Positions 7,883-16,778 are shown, counted from the first letter of the stretch. The stretch is 64,000 bases of DNA from Eubacterium sp. AF36-5BH (GCF_003460505.1 NZ_QTVG01000004.1:124001-188000), one strand, 5' to 3'. Notes: a model not told the origin generated them from the sequence alone. Program-made: numbers and translations.

Positions 7883-8920
7883 ATGAAAGCTCAAATAAGA
7901 TGTTTGCTCAGTGCAATTCTTGTAGTGCTTTTAAGCATTGGAATTGTATTTTTGGGAGTAAACAGCGAAGAAAAAACAAAAACAATAGGTCCGGCCAAAA
8001 CTGCGGTGCAAAGTGAAGCAGTTGTTAGGGATTTTATTCACGATAATTATGTGATTAGCGAAAAAAATCCATGGACAGATTACAGCCTGAAACCAATAGA
8101 GTATAAAGAAAGCAACCAGGAAATAAATAAGACAGTGGGTGCTAAGTCGGCAATATTGGTTGATGTGAAAAGTAAAGATATTTTGTATCAAAAGAATGCA
8201 GATGAGAGAAGAGCACCTGCTAGTACAACTAAATTAATGACGGCACTTACAGTGCTTCAGACTTTGAATTTAAATGATGTTGTAACGATTGGTGACGAAG
8301 TATATATGATTGCAGCAGATTCAAGTAAAGCAGGTTTTGCAAAAGGGCAGGTAGTTACAGTAGAGGAACTTCTTAACGGAATGCTACTTGCGTCAGGAAA
8401 TGATGCTGCGTATATTTTGGCAAACGCCACGGGAAAAGCAATTTTTGAAGACAACATTGCAAACGAAGGTAAAACTTTTACACCTTCTCAATGTGTGGAG
8501 CGTTTTGTTCTTGAAATGAATAAAAATGTGCGTGATATGAATCTTGAAAATACACATTTTGCAACACCTGACGGATATGACGCAGAAGGTCAGTATACGT
8601 CAGCAAGTGATTTGTCGAAGATTGCAATGGAAGCATACAGTAACGAAACAATTGCCAGTATATGTGAGAAGTCAAGCTTCACATCAGAAACTTTAGGCAA
8701 AACATGGACAAGTACAAACCAACTGCTTCTAAAAAGCGGAAATTATTATTATGAATATTGCCAGGGAATGAAAACAGGAACCACTGACAGTGCAGGAAAG
8801 TGTCTTGTGTCTGTTGCAAAGAAAGGTGACAATCAGTGCCTTAGCGTGGTACTTGGAGAAAGCACAGACGAAGGACGATTTGGCGACAGCAAAGGCTTGC
8901 TGGAAGCCGGCGTACAGTAG
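7883..8920 (+). CDS. D-alanyl-D-alanine carboxypeptidase (PBP5/DacF type)
   Basis: 345 residues with an N-terminal signal/anchor helix (about 5-26). The three penicillin-binding motifs are present: SxxK as Ser114-Thr-Thr-Lys117 ('APASTTKLM'), SxN as Ser171-Gly-Asn173 and KTG at 297-299 ('GMKTGTTDSAG'). It should trim the terminal D-Ala of peptidoglycan pentapeptides outside the membrane. The protein ends soon after 'FGDSKGLLEAGVQ', where DacF-type enzymes often continue into a C-terminal beta domain, so that domain is missing or lost. RBS GAAGGAG precedes the ATG. The last codons align with the 26-bp repeat that starts immediately downstream, which may explain the short C-terminus. No sporulation promoter was identified. 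Confidence 0.93.
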   Translation: MKAQIRCLLSAILVVLLSIGIVFLGVNSEEKTKTIGPAKTAVQSEAVVRDFIHDNYVISEKNPWTDYSLKPIEYKESNQEINKTVGAKSAILVDVKSKDILYQKNADERRAPASTTKLMTALTVLQTLNLNDVVTIGDEVYMIAADSSKAGFAKGQVVTVEELLNGMLLASGNDAAYILANATGKAIFEDNIANEGKTFTPSQCVERFVLEMNKNVRDMNLENTHFATPDGYDAEGQYTSASDLSKIAMEAYSNETIASICEKSSFTSETLGKTWTSTNQLLLKSGNYYYEYCQGMKTGTTDSAGKCLVSVAKKGDNQCLSVVLGESTDEGRFGDSKGLLEAGVQ

Positions 8921-9120
8921 AGACTTGTTAGGATGTTACGCAATAAAGACTTGTTGGAAAATTGCGTGAGTGAGACTTGTTAGGATGTTGCACAATAAAG
9001 ACTTGTTGGAAACTTGCGTGAGTGAGACTTGTTAGGATGTTGCGCAATAAAGAATTGTTGGAAACTTGCGTGAGTGAGACCTTTCAGGATGTTGGCACGA
9101 AGTAGAGAATTGTAGGAAGT
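8921..9120 (+). repeat. 26/52-bp tandem repeat grown from a gene 3' end
   Basis: 'AGACTTGTTAGGATG' recurs at 8921, 8973 and 9025, with a degenerate form at 9077: a strict 52-bp period. Each unit splits into two related 26-bp halves starting AGACTTGTT. The last ~30 bases of the upstream carboxypeptidase gene (from ~8891, 'AAAGGCTTGCTGGAAG') align with the second half-unit, so the gene terminus looks like the founding copy. No coding potential was seen. Confidence 0.85.
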
Positions 9121-9255
9121 AGTGGGCAGTTATATGTAATACTTAGAAAGTATGTAGTTATATGTACTATCAAGCTATATGGAAAATGTAGGTGAAATAG
9201 ATTGTATAAAGTGTAATTCACTAACATTTTCACTCATGTTAAAGAAGAAATATTA

Positions 9256-10200
9256 AAAGGGGTGGAAAACCCGGCAGGTTGCGAAGAAGCAAGAAAAGAA
9301 AAAGCCGGTAAACCCACCCCTTTGTTGTAGAAAACATCGAAAGGGGTGGAAAACCCGGCAGGTTGCGAAGAAGCAAGAAAAGCAAAAGCCGATAAACCCA
9401 CCCCCTTTGTTGTAGAAAACATCGAAAGGGGTGGAAAACCCGGCAGGTTGCGAAGAGGCAAGAAAAGCAAAAGCCGGTAAACCCACCCCTTTGTTGTAGA
9501 AAACATCGAAAGGGGTGGAAAACCCGGCAGGTTGCGAAGAAGCAAGAAAAGCAAAAGCCGGTAAACCCACCCCTTTGTTGTAGAAAACATCGAAAGGGGT
9601 GGAAAACCCGGCAGGTTGCGAAGAAGCAAGAAAAGCAAAAGCCGGTAAACCCACCCCTTTGTTGTAGAAAACATCGAAAGGGGTGGAAAACCCGGCAGGT
9701 TGCGAAGAAGCAAGAAAAGCAAAAGCCGGTAAACCCACCCCTTTGTTGTAGAAAACATCGAAAGGGGTGGAAAACCCGGCAGGTTGCGAAGAAGCAAGAA
9801 AAGCAAAAGCCGGTAAACCCACCCCTTTGTTGTAGAAAACATCGAAAGGGGTGGAAAACCCGGCAGGTTGCGAAGAAGCAAGAAAAGCAAAAGCCGGTAA
9901 ACCCACCCCTTTGTTGTAGAAAACATCGAAAGGGGTGGAAAACCCGGCAGGTTGCGAAGAAGCAAGAAAAGCAAAAGCCGGTAAACCCACCCCTTTGTTG
10001 TAGAAAACATCGAAAGGGGTGGAAAACCCGGCAGGTTGCGAAGAAGCAAGAAAAGCAAAAGCCGGTAAACCCACCCCTTTGTTGTAGAAAACATCGAAAG
10101 GGGTGGAAAACCCGGCAGGTTGCGAAGAAGTAAGAAAAGCAAAAGCCGGTAAACCCACCCCTTTGTTGTAGAAAACATCGAAAGGGGTGTAAAAACCGGA
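9256..10200 (+). repeat. 84-bp tandem array, 11 full copies plus a partial, each a long hairpin
   Basis: Copies begin at 9256, 9340, 9425, 9509, 9593, 9677, 9761, 9845, 9929, 10013 and 10097, and a partial twelfth at 10181. Copy 2 has one extra C; the seven central copies (9509-10096) look identical, while outer copies carry changes. Each unit folds into nested stems: AAAGGGGTGG with CCACCCCTTT (10 bp), CCGGC with GCCGG, and TTGC with GCAA around GAAGAA. Because 84 is a multiple of three, long frames stay open on the minus strand, but these lack ribosome sites and protein-like composition. Flanks 9121-9255 and 10201-10355 contain no gene. Confidence 0.95.
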
Positions 10201-10355
10201 AAGCTCTCCTAAAACAAAAAGCAGTGAATAGACAATGGAAAACAGTACATAAAAATTAGGAATTAAAGCATGAAAAATAGAAAAAAACATACAGAATAAC
10301 AAAATAACATAGAAAAACTACAGAAAAACAAAAAACATTCAAAAGAACTAAAAGT

Positions 10356-10457
10356 GTTTTTAACAGAAAAACGTTCCGCTAGGGATGAACCTTGGTGAGA
10401 TAAGAAAGTAGTTGTATGGCAACACCTGATTGGTGAGTAGAATGTCGTAAGCGACAT
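10356..10457 (+). ncRNA. Structured RNA element, copy A
   Basis: Related to the element at 56128-56270. Helices in order: GTTTTT/AAAAAC (10356-10372), GTTCC/GGGAT (10373-10386), AACC with GGTG (10388-10391 and 10432-10435), GGTG with CACC (10394-10397 and 10423-10426), GTTG/CAAC hairpin (10411-10423) and ATGTCG-TAAG-CGACAT (10442-10457). Sequences between the copies differ in stems but keep pairing. It matches no riboswitch I recognise. The final hairpin resembles the subterminal hairpins or omega-RNA ends of IS200/IS605 elements, but no tnpB is nearby. Confidence 0.55.
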
Positions 10458-10618
10458 CGTTGTTCTTAAGCAAAAATAAAAGAATGAGACAAATGTAAAC
10501 TAAAAAAGTTGGAAAAAATAATATAGCATATACATAAAATACAACAATGGTTTTTAGAAATTTATTGTAAGACAAAATCATGTTGTAGGCACAATCTAAT
10601 TGCAAGCTAGGACTTTAT

Positions 10619-10650
10619 CATAAGGCAGGATTTTCATAAGGCAGGATTTT
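10619..10650 (+). repeat. Perfect 16-bp tandem duplication
   Basis: CATAAGGCAGGATTTT occurs twice head to tail (10619-10634 and 10635-10650) in the leader of the following secreted-protein gene. Probably a slippage product. Confidence 0.8.
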
Positions 10651-10690
10651 GTCTGAAGTAAGATTTGTGTGAGCAGAAAGGAGAATGTAT

Positions 10691-12184
10691 ATGAAAAGTA
10701 AAATTTTAAGTTTTTTTATGACAGTAGCATTAATTATTACGATAATGCCACAAATGGTTTTGGGAGCAAATGGGCCATGCAGTGAAGAATATCCACCGGC
10801 GTATGTTGGACTATTTTCAGAAAGTACTTCAAAATATATTTTTTCAAATTTTTCACAGGATAAAGTAGAAAAAGTAAACGGAGTAACTTATGATAAAAAA
10901 ACAAATACTTTAACATTAAACAACGTTAAAATGCAGGCATATAATCTTGTTACAAACGTTATGGGCGATGATTTTAAAGTTGTGGTTAAAGGTGAAAATC
11001 AGTTAAGAGCCATTTTAATTTGGGGTGATGGATATGGTGGAAATTTAACAGTTTCAGGAAATGGCAAATTAATCATAAACAAAAACAAAAAGCAGAAGTC
11101 AGCTATTTCTATGTATGCTGAGGGTACAAAAGGTTTACTTACAATTGAAAAGAGCGTAAATCTTGAAGCGTATTCGCAAAAAGGAGCTCCGGTAATTGAA
11201 ACCGTATCAGCTTCAAATGGTGAACCTGCAAAAGCCATAGCCATAAAGGGAAAAACATCTGCCAAGGTTAATGTTAAACAGGTAAAAGAAAAGTACCAGA
11301 TTCCTGTATCAGTTAAAGCCTATAGAACAGAAGACAGATATCAACTTGCTAAATTTGAAAAAGATGACAGGTACTATGGTGGAAATGCCAAGTATGACAA
11401 CATGGGCGAAGAAACAGGCGAATATCAAATGTATGAAATGCTTCAAGATGAAAGCATAGAAGAGGGAAATATTGTATGGGTTGCAAAACCTATAGAAACA
11501 CAAAGTAGCATAAAACCTGAAAATAATGGATATACAAGAGTGGTTGAAAACGGTCAGGATGCAAAATTTAATGAGGTCATAATAATGGATACATTTAGAG
11601 AAACTTATTTGTCAATGTATCATAGCACAGCTGACGGAAAGGATTATGGGGTATACACAGTAACATATATTAATGATGAGAATCCCGCCGGAATCCAAAA
11701 ATATACTATTTATACAGTGAAAGATGACAGTATATTAGGCAAGGTTGCAACTCCGGTGGAGGGTAAGGTACAATTGTTGAAACTTCCAGACGATTTTGAA
11801 CAAAAAATAGAAGGGGAATATTATTCATATAATTATAGTGTAGGTTTGGAAAAACTCGCTATTACAGGAGATACTCAAACAGCACCTACAGTAAAGAAAA
11901 TTGGAACAGCTAAAATCAAAAAAGCAAAAAACAATAAAAAGAAAGCTGTAAGTGTTACTTGGGGCAAGGTAAATAATGCCAAGAAATATCAGTTACAGTA
12001 TTCTTTAAACAAAAAATTTGCAAACAATAAAAAGTACAAAACGAAAACAATTACCACTGCAAAGACTAAAGCTAACATACGCAAGCTAAAAAAGAAAAAG
12101 ACTTATTATTTTAGAGTAAGAGGTGTTAATGGAAAAAATGTTGGTAAATGGTCAGCAGTTAAAAGGGTAAAAGTGAATAAGTAG
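10691..12184 (+). CDS. Secreted protein of unknown function with FN3-like tail
   Basis: 497 residues from the ATG at 10691; an ATG at 10685 lies only one base after GGAG (10680-10683), so the second start is better placed. A signal peptide covers about residues 1-26. The N-terminal half has beta-rich runs such as 'VTYDKKTNTLTLNNVKMQAY' and 'GNLTVSGNGKLIINKNKKQK', reminiscent of parallel-beta or carbohydrate-binding surface domains. The middle (200-395) is unrecognised. Residues ~400-497 are the lysine-rich FN3-like module ('VSVTWGKVNNAKKYQLQYS', ending 'VGKWSAVKRVKVNK'). No LPXTG. Probably exported and surface-retained; no enzyme motif was found. Confidence 0.75.
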   Translation: MKSKILSFFMTVALIITIMPQMVLGANGPCSEEYPPAYVGLFSESTSKYIFSNFSQDKVEKVNGVTYDKKTNTLTLNNVKMQAYNLVTNVMGDDFKVVVKGENQLRAILIWGDGYGGNLTVSGNGKLIINKNKKQKSAISMYAEGTKGLLTIEKSVNLEAYSQKGAPVIETVSASNGEPAKAIAIKGKTSAKVNVKQVKEKYQIPVSVKAYRTEDRYQLAKFEKDDRYYGGNAKYDNMGEETGEYQMYEMLQDESIEEGNIVWVAKPIETQSSIKPENNGYTRVVENGQDAKFNEVIIMDTFRETYLSMYHSTADGKDYGVYTVTYINDENPAGIQKYTIYTVKDDSILGKVATPVEGKVQLLKLPDDFEQKIEGEYYSYNYSVGLEKLAITGDTQTAPTVKKIGTAKIKKAKNNKKKAVSVTWGKVNNAKKYQLQYSLNKKFANNKKYKTKTITTAKTKANIRKLKKKKTYYFRVRGVNGKNVGKWSAVKRVKVNK

Positions 12185-12216
12185 AAGAGATAAGGGATAA
12201 AATTAACAGATAATAA

Positions 12217-12257
12217 AAACCTCAAATATAAAGTGTAAAAACTTATATTTGAGGTTT
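12217..12257. terminator. Bidirectional terminator
   Basis: AAACCTCAAATATAA pairs with TTATATTTGAGGTTT around a short loop, with A/T runs on both sides. It sits between convergent genes and can serve both. Confidence 0.85.
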
Positions 12258-12276
12258 ATTAATTCTCTCTATATAA

Positions 12277-13035
12277 TTAACATCTGCAACAAAGACTCAT
12301 AATGCAAAGTGTTGTACATGGGTCGCTACAAATTGTAGCACCTGTTCCACCGAATTCCTGTTGTCTGCCTGCGTACCAGTCGCCACCACTTTCAAGAGCT
12401 TGTACAAGGCGCTGATATGTACTGTTTCCCGGTTCCATCTGAAGTGCAGTTTTTGCAAAATCAAGGGCAAGGACATTATTTCCAACACCGTTGTTTGCAA
12501 CAGCACTTAGGAAGTACCAGTATGCTGAACGGTCTTCAATTGAACCAAGTACATTGAGCGCTTCCTGAAAATGACCAGTGTTAATGTAGTTTGATGCGGC
12601 AGTGTAATGTGGGTCCTGATTAGACGCATTAGCACCTCCGTAGCCATTGCCACCATTTGAACTGTAGCCACCAAAGAAACTTCCGAAAGGTCCAAAACCA
12701 CCAAAAGGATCGTCATAGGCACCACCCTGCCCATAACTTCCATAGCCACTTGAACCGCCCTGACCGTAACTTCCGTAACCGCCAGAACCGTAACCCTGAC
12801 CATAGCCACCGGCACTTTGTCCGTAACCACTGCCGGAAGAACCGTACTTACGCTCGTTCATAATCTGGTCGTATGCCTGCTGAACTAACTTAAACATCTC
12901 TTCCGCCTTATCCTTATTAGGATTATTAATATTAGCATCAGGATGATATTTTCTACTTTTTTCTCTATATGCTTTTTTTACTTCATCGTCTGTGGCACTT
13001 CTGTCAATGCCAAGAACCTTATATGGATCACTCAT
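12277..13035 (-). CDS. DnaJ-domain protein with Gly/Ser/Tyr linker and Cys-rich end
   Basis: 252 residues. Residues 1-65 form a J domain with the HPD motif at 31-33 ('KYHPDANINNPNKDKAEEMF'), which stimulates Hsp70 ATPase. A low-complexity Gly/Ser/Tyr/Gln linker (about 66-135) follows, then a TPR-like helical region (about 140-220, 'NYINTGHFQEALNVLGSIED') and a Cys-rich end ('CSDPCTTLCIMSLCCRC'). It lacks the DnaJ zinc-finger and substrate-binding domains, so it is a specialised co-chaperone rather than housekeeping DnaJ. Its start overlaps the stop of the upstream DUF5685 gene by 8 bp, indicating coupling. The Cys tail could bind metal or be modified; that is inference. Confidence 0.85.
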   Translation of the reverse strand: MSDPYKVLGIDRSATDDEVKKAYREKSRKYHPDANINNPNKDKAEEMFKLVQQAYDQIMNERKYGSSGSGYGQSAGGYGQGYGSGGYGSYGQGGSSGYGSYGQGGAYDDPFGGFGPFGSFFGGYSSNGGNGYGGANASNQDPHYTAASNYINTGHFQEALNVLGSIEDRSAYWYFLSAVANNGVGNNVLALDFAKTALQMEPGNSTYQRLVQALESGGDWYAGRQQEFGGTGATICSDPCTTLCIMSLCCRC

Positions 13036-13963
13036 AATACTTTGTCCAAACTCCCGCGTATAATATATTTCTTAAAATATTAGCATTATCTAATATTGGT
13101 AAAAATTCAAATTCTTTCGAACAAGCTGCCATCATCATGGTCAGCATCTGCTTTATTCTATCATCAAAATCCTCATCCTTGCAAATATTTTTAAAAGGAT
13201 TGTAACTGCCTTTTTTCAAATCTTTTTCCAAATCCTTGTAAGCATCCAGTATGTAAATAAACTTTCCAAGGAAAAATCCCATTCGGCTAAGAATAGGAGC
13301 CCATTGGTCATCTTTCGGCGTAAACAAAACGCTCATGATTTTCCCGAAAGAACCTGCAACTAAGTCAATATTAGTTTCCCCAGTTTCCTCATACTGCTGA
13401 AGCTCATCTAAATACCAGGAAATCAACTCAACTTTTTCCTTATATAGAATTGATTTGGATTTATCACAAAAATTAGATTCAATCTGGGTATCAAATTCAG
13501 TCCCGGAAACACTCTCGCTACCGAAATTTGACGCAGTGCTAGAAACACTTACGATTCTTGAGTCAGCCCTTGAATTTTTCTTGGAAAATGATTTGCATTT
13601 TCTCTTTAGAATAGAAGAAAAAGCTAACTTAATAATATTTTTGTCATCATGCCAATCATCTCTTGCTTTAAAATAAGCAAGAACCACATTCATATCTGCT
13701 ACATAGTCAGTGTAAGAACTGCTAAGCATCAGGTGTTTTCCCTGTGGATGAGAAATACAACGATGGTGTTCTTCTGTAACAGGGGCTTCGTACAGGCTGG
13801 TAAGAAGTAACGACAGAAATGTCATGTCATAAGTTAAAGTCACCTGACCTGTAATGCCGTAACGCTCCTTTAAACAATGACAAAGACCACAATAGTAGCC
13901 TTTGTAAACATCGAACTCTTTAAATTTCAATTCAGGTTTGTTAATAACAACGTATCCAAACAT
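13028..13963 (-). CDS. DUF5685 family protein
   Basis: 311 residues from the ATG at 13963, which has AAAGGAG just upstream; a longer frame to 14023 lacks a comparable ribosome site. The N-terminus 'MFGYVVINKPELKFKEFDVY' with 'YCGLCHCLKERYG' matches the DUF5685 family of Clostridia, whose function is unknown. The CxxC pair may bind a metal. The rest is mainly helical, with a charged Ser/Lys-rich stretch in the middle. It is embedded between a zinc-ribbon membrane protein and a J-domain protein, a conserved trio in Lachnospiraceae, so the three probably act together. No catalytic motif was recognised. Confidence 0.8.
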   Translation of the reverse strand: MFGYVVINKPELKFKEFDVYKGYYCGLCHCLKERYGITGQVTLTYDMTFLSLLLTSLYEAPVTEEHHRCISHPQGKHLMLSSSYTDYVADMNVVLAYFKARDDWHDDKNIIKLAFSSILKRKCKSFSKKNSRADSRIVSVSSTASNFGSESVSGTEFDTQIESNFCDKSKSILYKEKVELISWYLDELQQYEETGETNIDLVAGSFGKIMSVLFTPKDDQWAPILSRMGFFLGKFIYILDAYKDLEKDLKKGSYNPFKNICKDEDFDDRIKQMLTMMMAACSKEFEFLPILDNANILRNILYAGVWTKYYE

Positions 13964-14035
13964 AAAACTCCTTTGGAAAACTTCCCAATAAGCAAATGTA
14001 AAACTCTGCCGATTGGCGTGCAAAAGGAAAGCTCC

Positions 14036-14503
14036 CTAGCTTCTTCTAATAAATTTAGTGCTGCACTTTGGACAGCGAATTTCAATTTTGCCATGTCCTC
14101 TTGGTATTCTGATTTTCTGAGAACAAGTAGGACATTTAAAATATTTGTAGTTTTTTCTATCCTGTGTGTTAGCACGACTTCCAGTGTAGCCTCCGCCATA
14201 ATTGTTTTGATAATTACCGTAGTTGTTTTGATATCCACCATTGTAACCATTGCCGTTACGCTTAAATTTGCCAATGAACTTTAAATACTTCTCGTTTTCT
14301 GCCGCTCTCTTGTAAATGTTTTTGGAAAACATTCTATAGTAAGTAAGAATAATTAAAAGCAAAATAAGAAAGCTCATAAAACTGCCTCTTACAAAAAGTG
14401 ACAATACGCATAAAATAAAAATAACTACTAACATAAATCTAGAAAGTTGATCAACTCCATATCTCCCATACATAAAATTTGTGAATTTGTCTCGCCAATT
14501 CAT
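14036..14503 (-). CDS. Small membrane protein with C-terminal zinc ribbon
   Basis: 155 residues. One or two hydrophobic segments lie near residues 20-58 ('FMLVVIFILCVLSLFV' and 'SFLILLLIILTYYRMF'). An Asn/Gly/Tyr-rich linker (about 85-115) follows, then a zinc ribbon with paired CxxC motifs ('FKCPTCSQKIRIPRG' and 'IRCPKCSTKF'). RBS GGAGA precedes the start. It is first in the minus-strand operon with the DUF5685 and DnaJ-domain genes. The ribbon probably faces the cytosol and could recruit a partner, but the role is unknown. Confidence 0.75.
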   Translation of the reverse strand: MNWRDKFTNFMYGRYGVDQLSRFMLVVIFILCVLSLFVRGSFMSFLILLLIILTYYRMFSKNIYKRAAENEKYLKFIGKFKRNGNGYNGGYQNNYGNYQNNYGGGYTGSRANTQDRKNYKYFKCPTCSQKIRIPRGHGKIEIRCPKCSTKFIRRS

Positions 14504-15002
14504 ACTAAAATCTCCAATCTAAATTTAAATTATTAAATTGTAAAAATAAAAAATAAATTCCGTAGGTCCTAATTAAAAGTGCAAAACCTATAATTAAAAA
14601 CACAAACTGAATTTAATATTCTATAAACTAATATTAATATTATCCCCCTTTTTTCATAAAGGCAAGGTGAGAGCGGGACATTTAACATTTAAGTCACAAA
14701 AGTTTACAAATAGGTAAAAAATAAGAATTTTACAAAAGAAAATAAACAGGGATTACAAAAAAACTCAATAAAAAAAAATAAATATAAAAAGCAATATAAT
14801 ATTATCTCATTTACACAATATTTGTATTAGTGTAAAATAAAGGAGAATAGATGAAACGGAATATAATGATAATTAATAGAAAATCATAATGTAATGAAAA
14901 CATACAAATTGTGAATTAAGATTTTCGGGGGAACTAAATCAAATTATAAAAGAAAAACAGACAGATAAAATTTGTAAGTGCAGGAATACATAGGAGAATA
15001 AA
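14504..15002. other. Divergent AT-rich intergenic region
   Basis: No gene is supported here. It separates the minus-strand zinc-ribbon operon from the EPS locus and should hold both promoters. The clearest element is TTTACAC (14810-14816) with its inverted copy GTGTAAA (14830-14836), a possible operator of the EPS operon. AAAGGAG and a 12-codon frame follow at 14851-14889, then about 110 bases to the first EPS gene. Confidence 0.5.
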
Positions 15003-16454
15003 ATGTACAGAAAATACAGACAAGGTTGGATGAAGCACTTGGATTTTATGATAATAGATATGTTATGTTTGCAAATTGCATTTATTTTGTCATATGTAAT
15101 AAGACATGGTTTACAAAATCCATATTTAGATATGGACTATCGCAATTTGGCAATATTTATTGAAGTGGCAGATATAGCTATTATATATATTTTTGAGACT
15201 TTTCAAGACGTTCTAAAACGTGGCTATTATCAGGAATTTGCAGTAACACTAAAACATTCAATATTAATAATGCTAGTTGCAGTGTTGTTTATTTTTAGCT
15301 TGAAAGAAAGCACACAGTTTTCACGAATAGTTATTTTTATGACAACGCCGTTGTACGCATTTATTTCATATGTGCAAAGAATTATATGGAAACAGATATT
15401 AAAAAAATACAGTTTGGATATAAATAACAGAACACTTTTAATTATAACTAATAATGGTATTGCAGAAGATGTTGTGACTAAAATGAAGAAGAATAATTAT
15501 GCAGGTTATAACATTAACGGTGTGGCAATAATTGATGAAAAAAGAGAGGGCGATGTAATTTCAGGAATCCCGGTTGTGGCAGATTATGATGATGTACTAA
15601 AGTACGTTTGCAGAGAGTGGGTAGATGAGGTTTTTGTAAAAATAGATATACCTGAAATACAAGCTCATGATTTTTTGGAAAAGTTAGTAGAAACAGGTGT
15701 TGTGGTACACTTAGGGATAGCACAGGAATTCGAAACCATTGGAAGTAAGCAAATTTTTGAACGAATGGGCGACTATGCTGTTATGACAACTACTATAAAT
15801 TATATAACAGCAAAACAAGCATTTCTTAAGAGAATGTTGGATATAGTTGGTGGGTTAGTCGGAACTTTTTTTACGGGAGTATTATTTGTTTTTATAGCTC
15901 CGGCTATTTTTATCAGTTCACCAGGCCCGATATTTTTCAAGCAGGAAAGAATCGGAAAAAATGGAAAAAGATTTAAGATGTACAAATTTAGAAGTATGTA
16001 CAGAGATGCGGAAGAACGAAAGAAAGAACTTATGGAAAAGAACCGTATAAAAGACGGTATGATGTTTAAATTAGATTTTGATGAGAGAATCATTGGCAAT
16101 AAAATAATGCCTAATGGTGAGCAAAAAACAGGAATTGGAGATTTTATAAGAAGAACAAGTTTAGATGAATTTCCACAGTTTATTAATGTTTTAAAAGGTG
16201 ACATGTCATTGGTTGGGACAAGACCGCCGACTGTTGATGAGTGGGAAAAATATGAACTTCATCATAGGGCCAGATTGTCAATAAAACCGGGTATTACCGG
16301 TATGTGGCAGACAAGCGGTAGAAGTAATATTACGGATTTTGAGGAAGTCGTAAGATTGGATACGGAATACATAAAAAACTGGACACCTGGTTTAGACATA
16401 AGAATATTGTTGAAAACTGTTGTTTCTATTGTTAGCAGAAAAGGTTCTATGTAA
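15003..16454 (+). CDS. Undecaprenyl-phosphate sugar phosphotransferase (EPS primer)
   Basis: 483 residues with WbaP/WcaJ-type architecture. Four hydrophobic helices occupy about residues 12-120, a CoA-binding-like Rossmann domain about 135-255 ('TLLIITNNGIAEDVVTKMKK'), and a C-terminal bacterial sugar transferase domain about 275-483. The catalytic part shows 'GPIFFKQERIGKNGKRFKMY' and 'RTSLDEFPQFINVLKGDMSL' followed by 'VGTRPPTVDEWEKYELHHRA', the family signatures including the Asp-Glu pair. It transfers a sugar-1-phosphate to undecaprenyl phosphate on the inner membrane face and so starts repeat-unit assembly. As the first gene it marks the 5' end of the EPS locus. The donor sugar cannot be read from sequence. 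Confidence 0.93.
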   Translation: MYRKYRQGWMKHLDFMIIDMLCLQIAFILSYVIRHGLQNPYLDMDYRNLAIFIEVADIAIIYIFETFQDVLKRGYYQEFAVTLKHSILIMLVAVLFIFSLKESTQFSRIVIFMTTPLYAFISYVQRIIWKQILKKYSLDINNRTLLIITNNGIAEDVVTKMKKNNYAGYNINGVAIIDEKREGDVISGIPVVADYDDVLKYVCREWVDEVFVKIDIPEIQAHDFLEKLVETGVVVHLGIAQEFETIGSKQIFERMGDYAVMTTTINYITAKQAFLKRMLDIVGGLVGTFFTGVLFVFIAPAIFISSPGPIFFKQERIGKNGKRFKMYKFRSMYRDAEERKKELMEKNRIKDGMMFKLDFDERIIGNKIMPNGEQKTGIGDFIRRTSLDEFPQFINVLKGDMSLVGTRPPTVDEWEKYELHHRARLSIKPGITGMWQTSGRSNITDFEEVVRLDTEYIKNWTPGLDIRILLKTVVSIVSRKGSM

Positions 16455-16515
16455 GTTTTAGACAGAAGAGAATGAAAGGAAGAAAATTAGGAAGATAGAC
16501 AATGAACATTATTGT

Positions 16516-16665
16516 GACTGGTTACCTGAAACAAAATTTGCCGACGGAATCAAGAAAACAATTCAGTGGTATCTTGATAACAAAGAATGGTGGAAAACAA
16601 TTATTTCAGGAGAATACAGGGAGTATTATAGGAAAATGTACGACAATAGGTGTACATGTCATTAA
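16516..16665 (+). pseudogene. 3' remnant of dTDP-glucose 4,6-dehydratase (rfbB)
   Basis: One frame reads 'DWLPETKFADGIKKTIQWYL' and then 'DNKEWWKTIISGEYREYYRK' up to a stop at 16663-16665. This is the typical C-terminal ~48 residues of RmlB/RfbB in Lachnospiraceae; the rest of the gene is absent. Its place between the primer transferase and UDP-glucose dehydrogenase shows that a dTDP-sugar gene was once part of this EPS locus. No other rml genes are seen in the window. Confidence 0.7.
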
Positions 16666-16778
16666 ATAATTTCTCTTTATATGATTATGTATTTGTGTTA
16701 TATTAAGAAGGTTAAAGGGTCTATGCATTTAACTTTGTTAAATTTAAAATATCAAAACGAATTTATAATTTGATTGCA

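Noticed and set aside
9234..10302. Long minus-strand reading frames of 314 and 349 codons made of 28-residue repeats
   Set aside because: An 84-bp unit is a multiple of three, so frames without a stop in one unit stay open. Two frames are open at once, there is no ribosome site, and the DNA is better explained by its hairpins.
14851..14889. 12-codon frame with AAAGGAG before the EPS primer gene
   Set aside because: Too short to support, no attenuator structure or biased residues; kept only as a remark in the intergenic entry.
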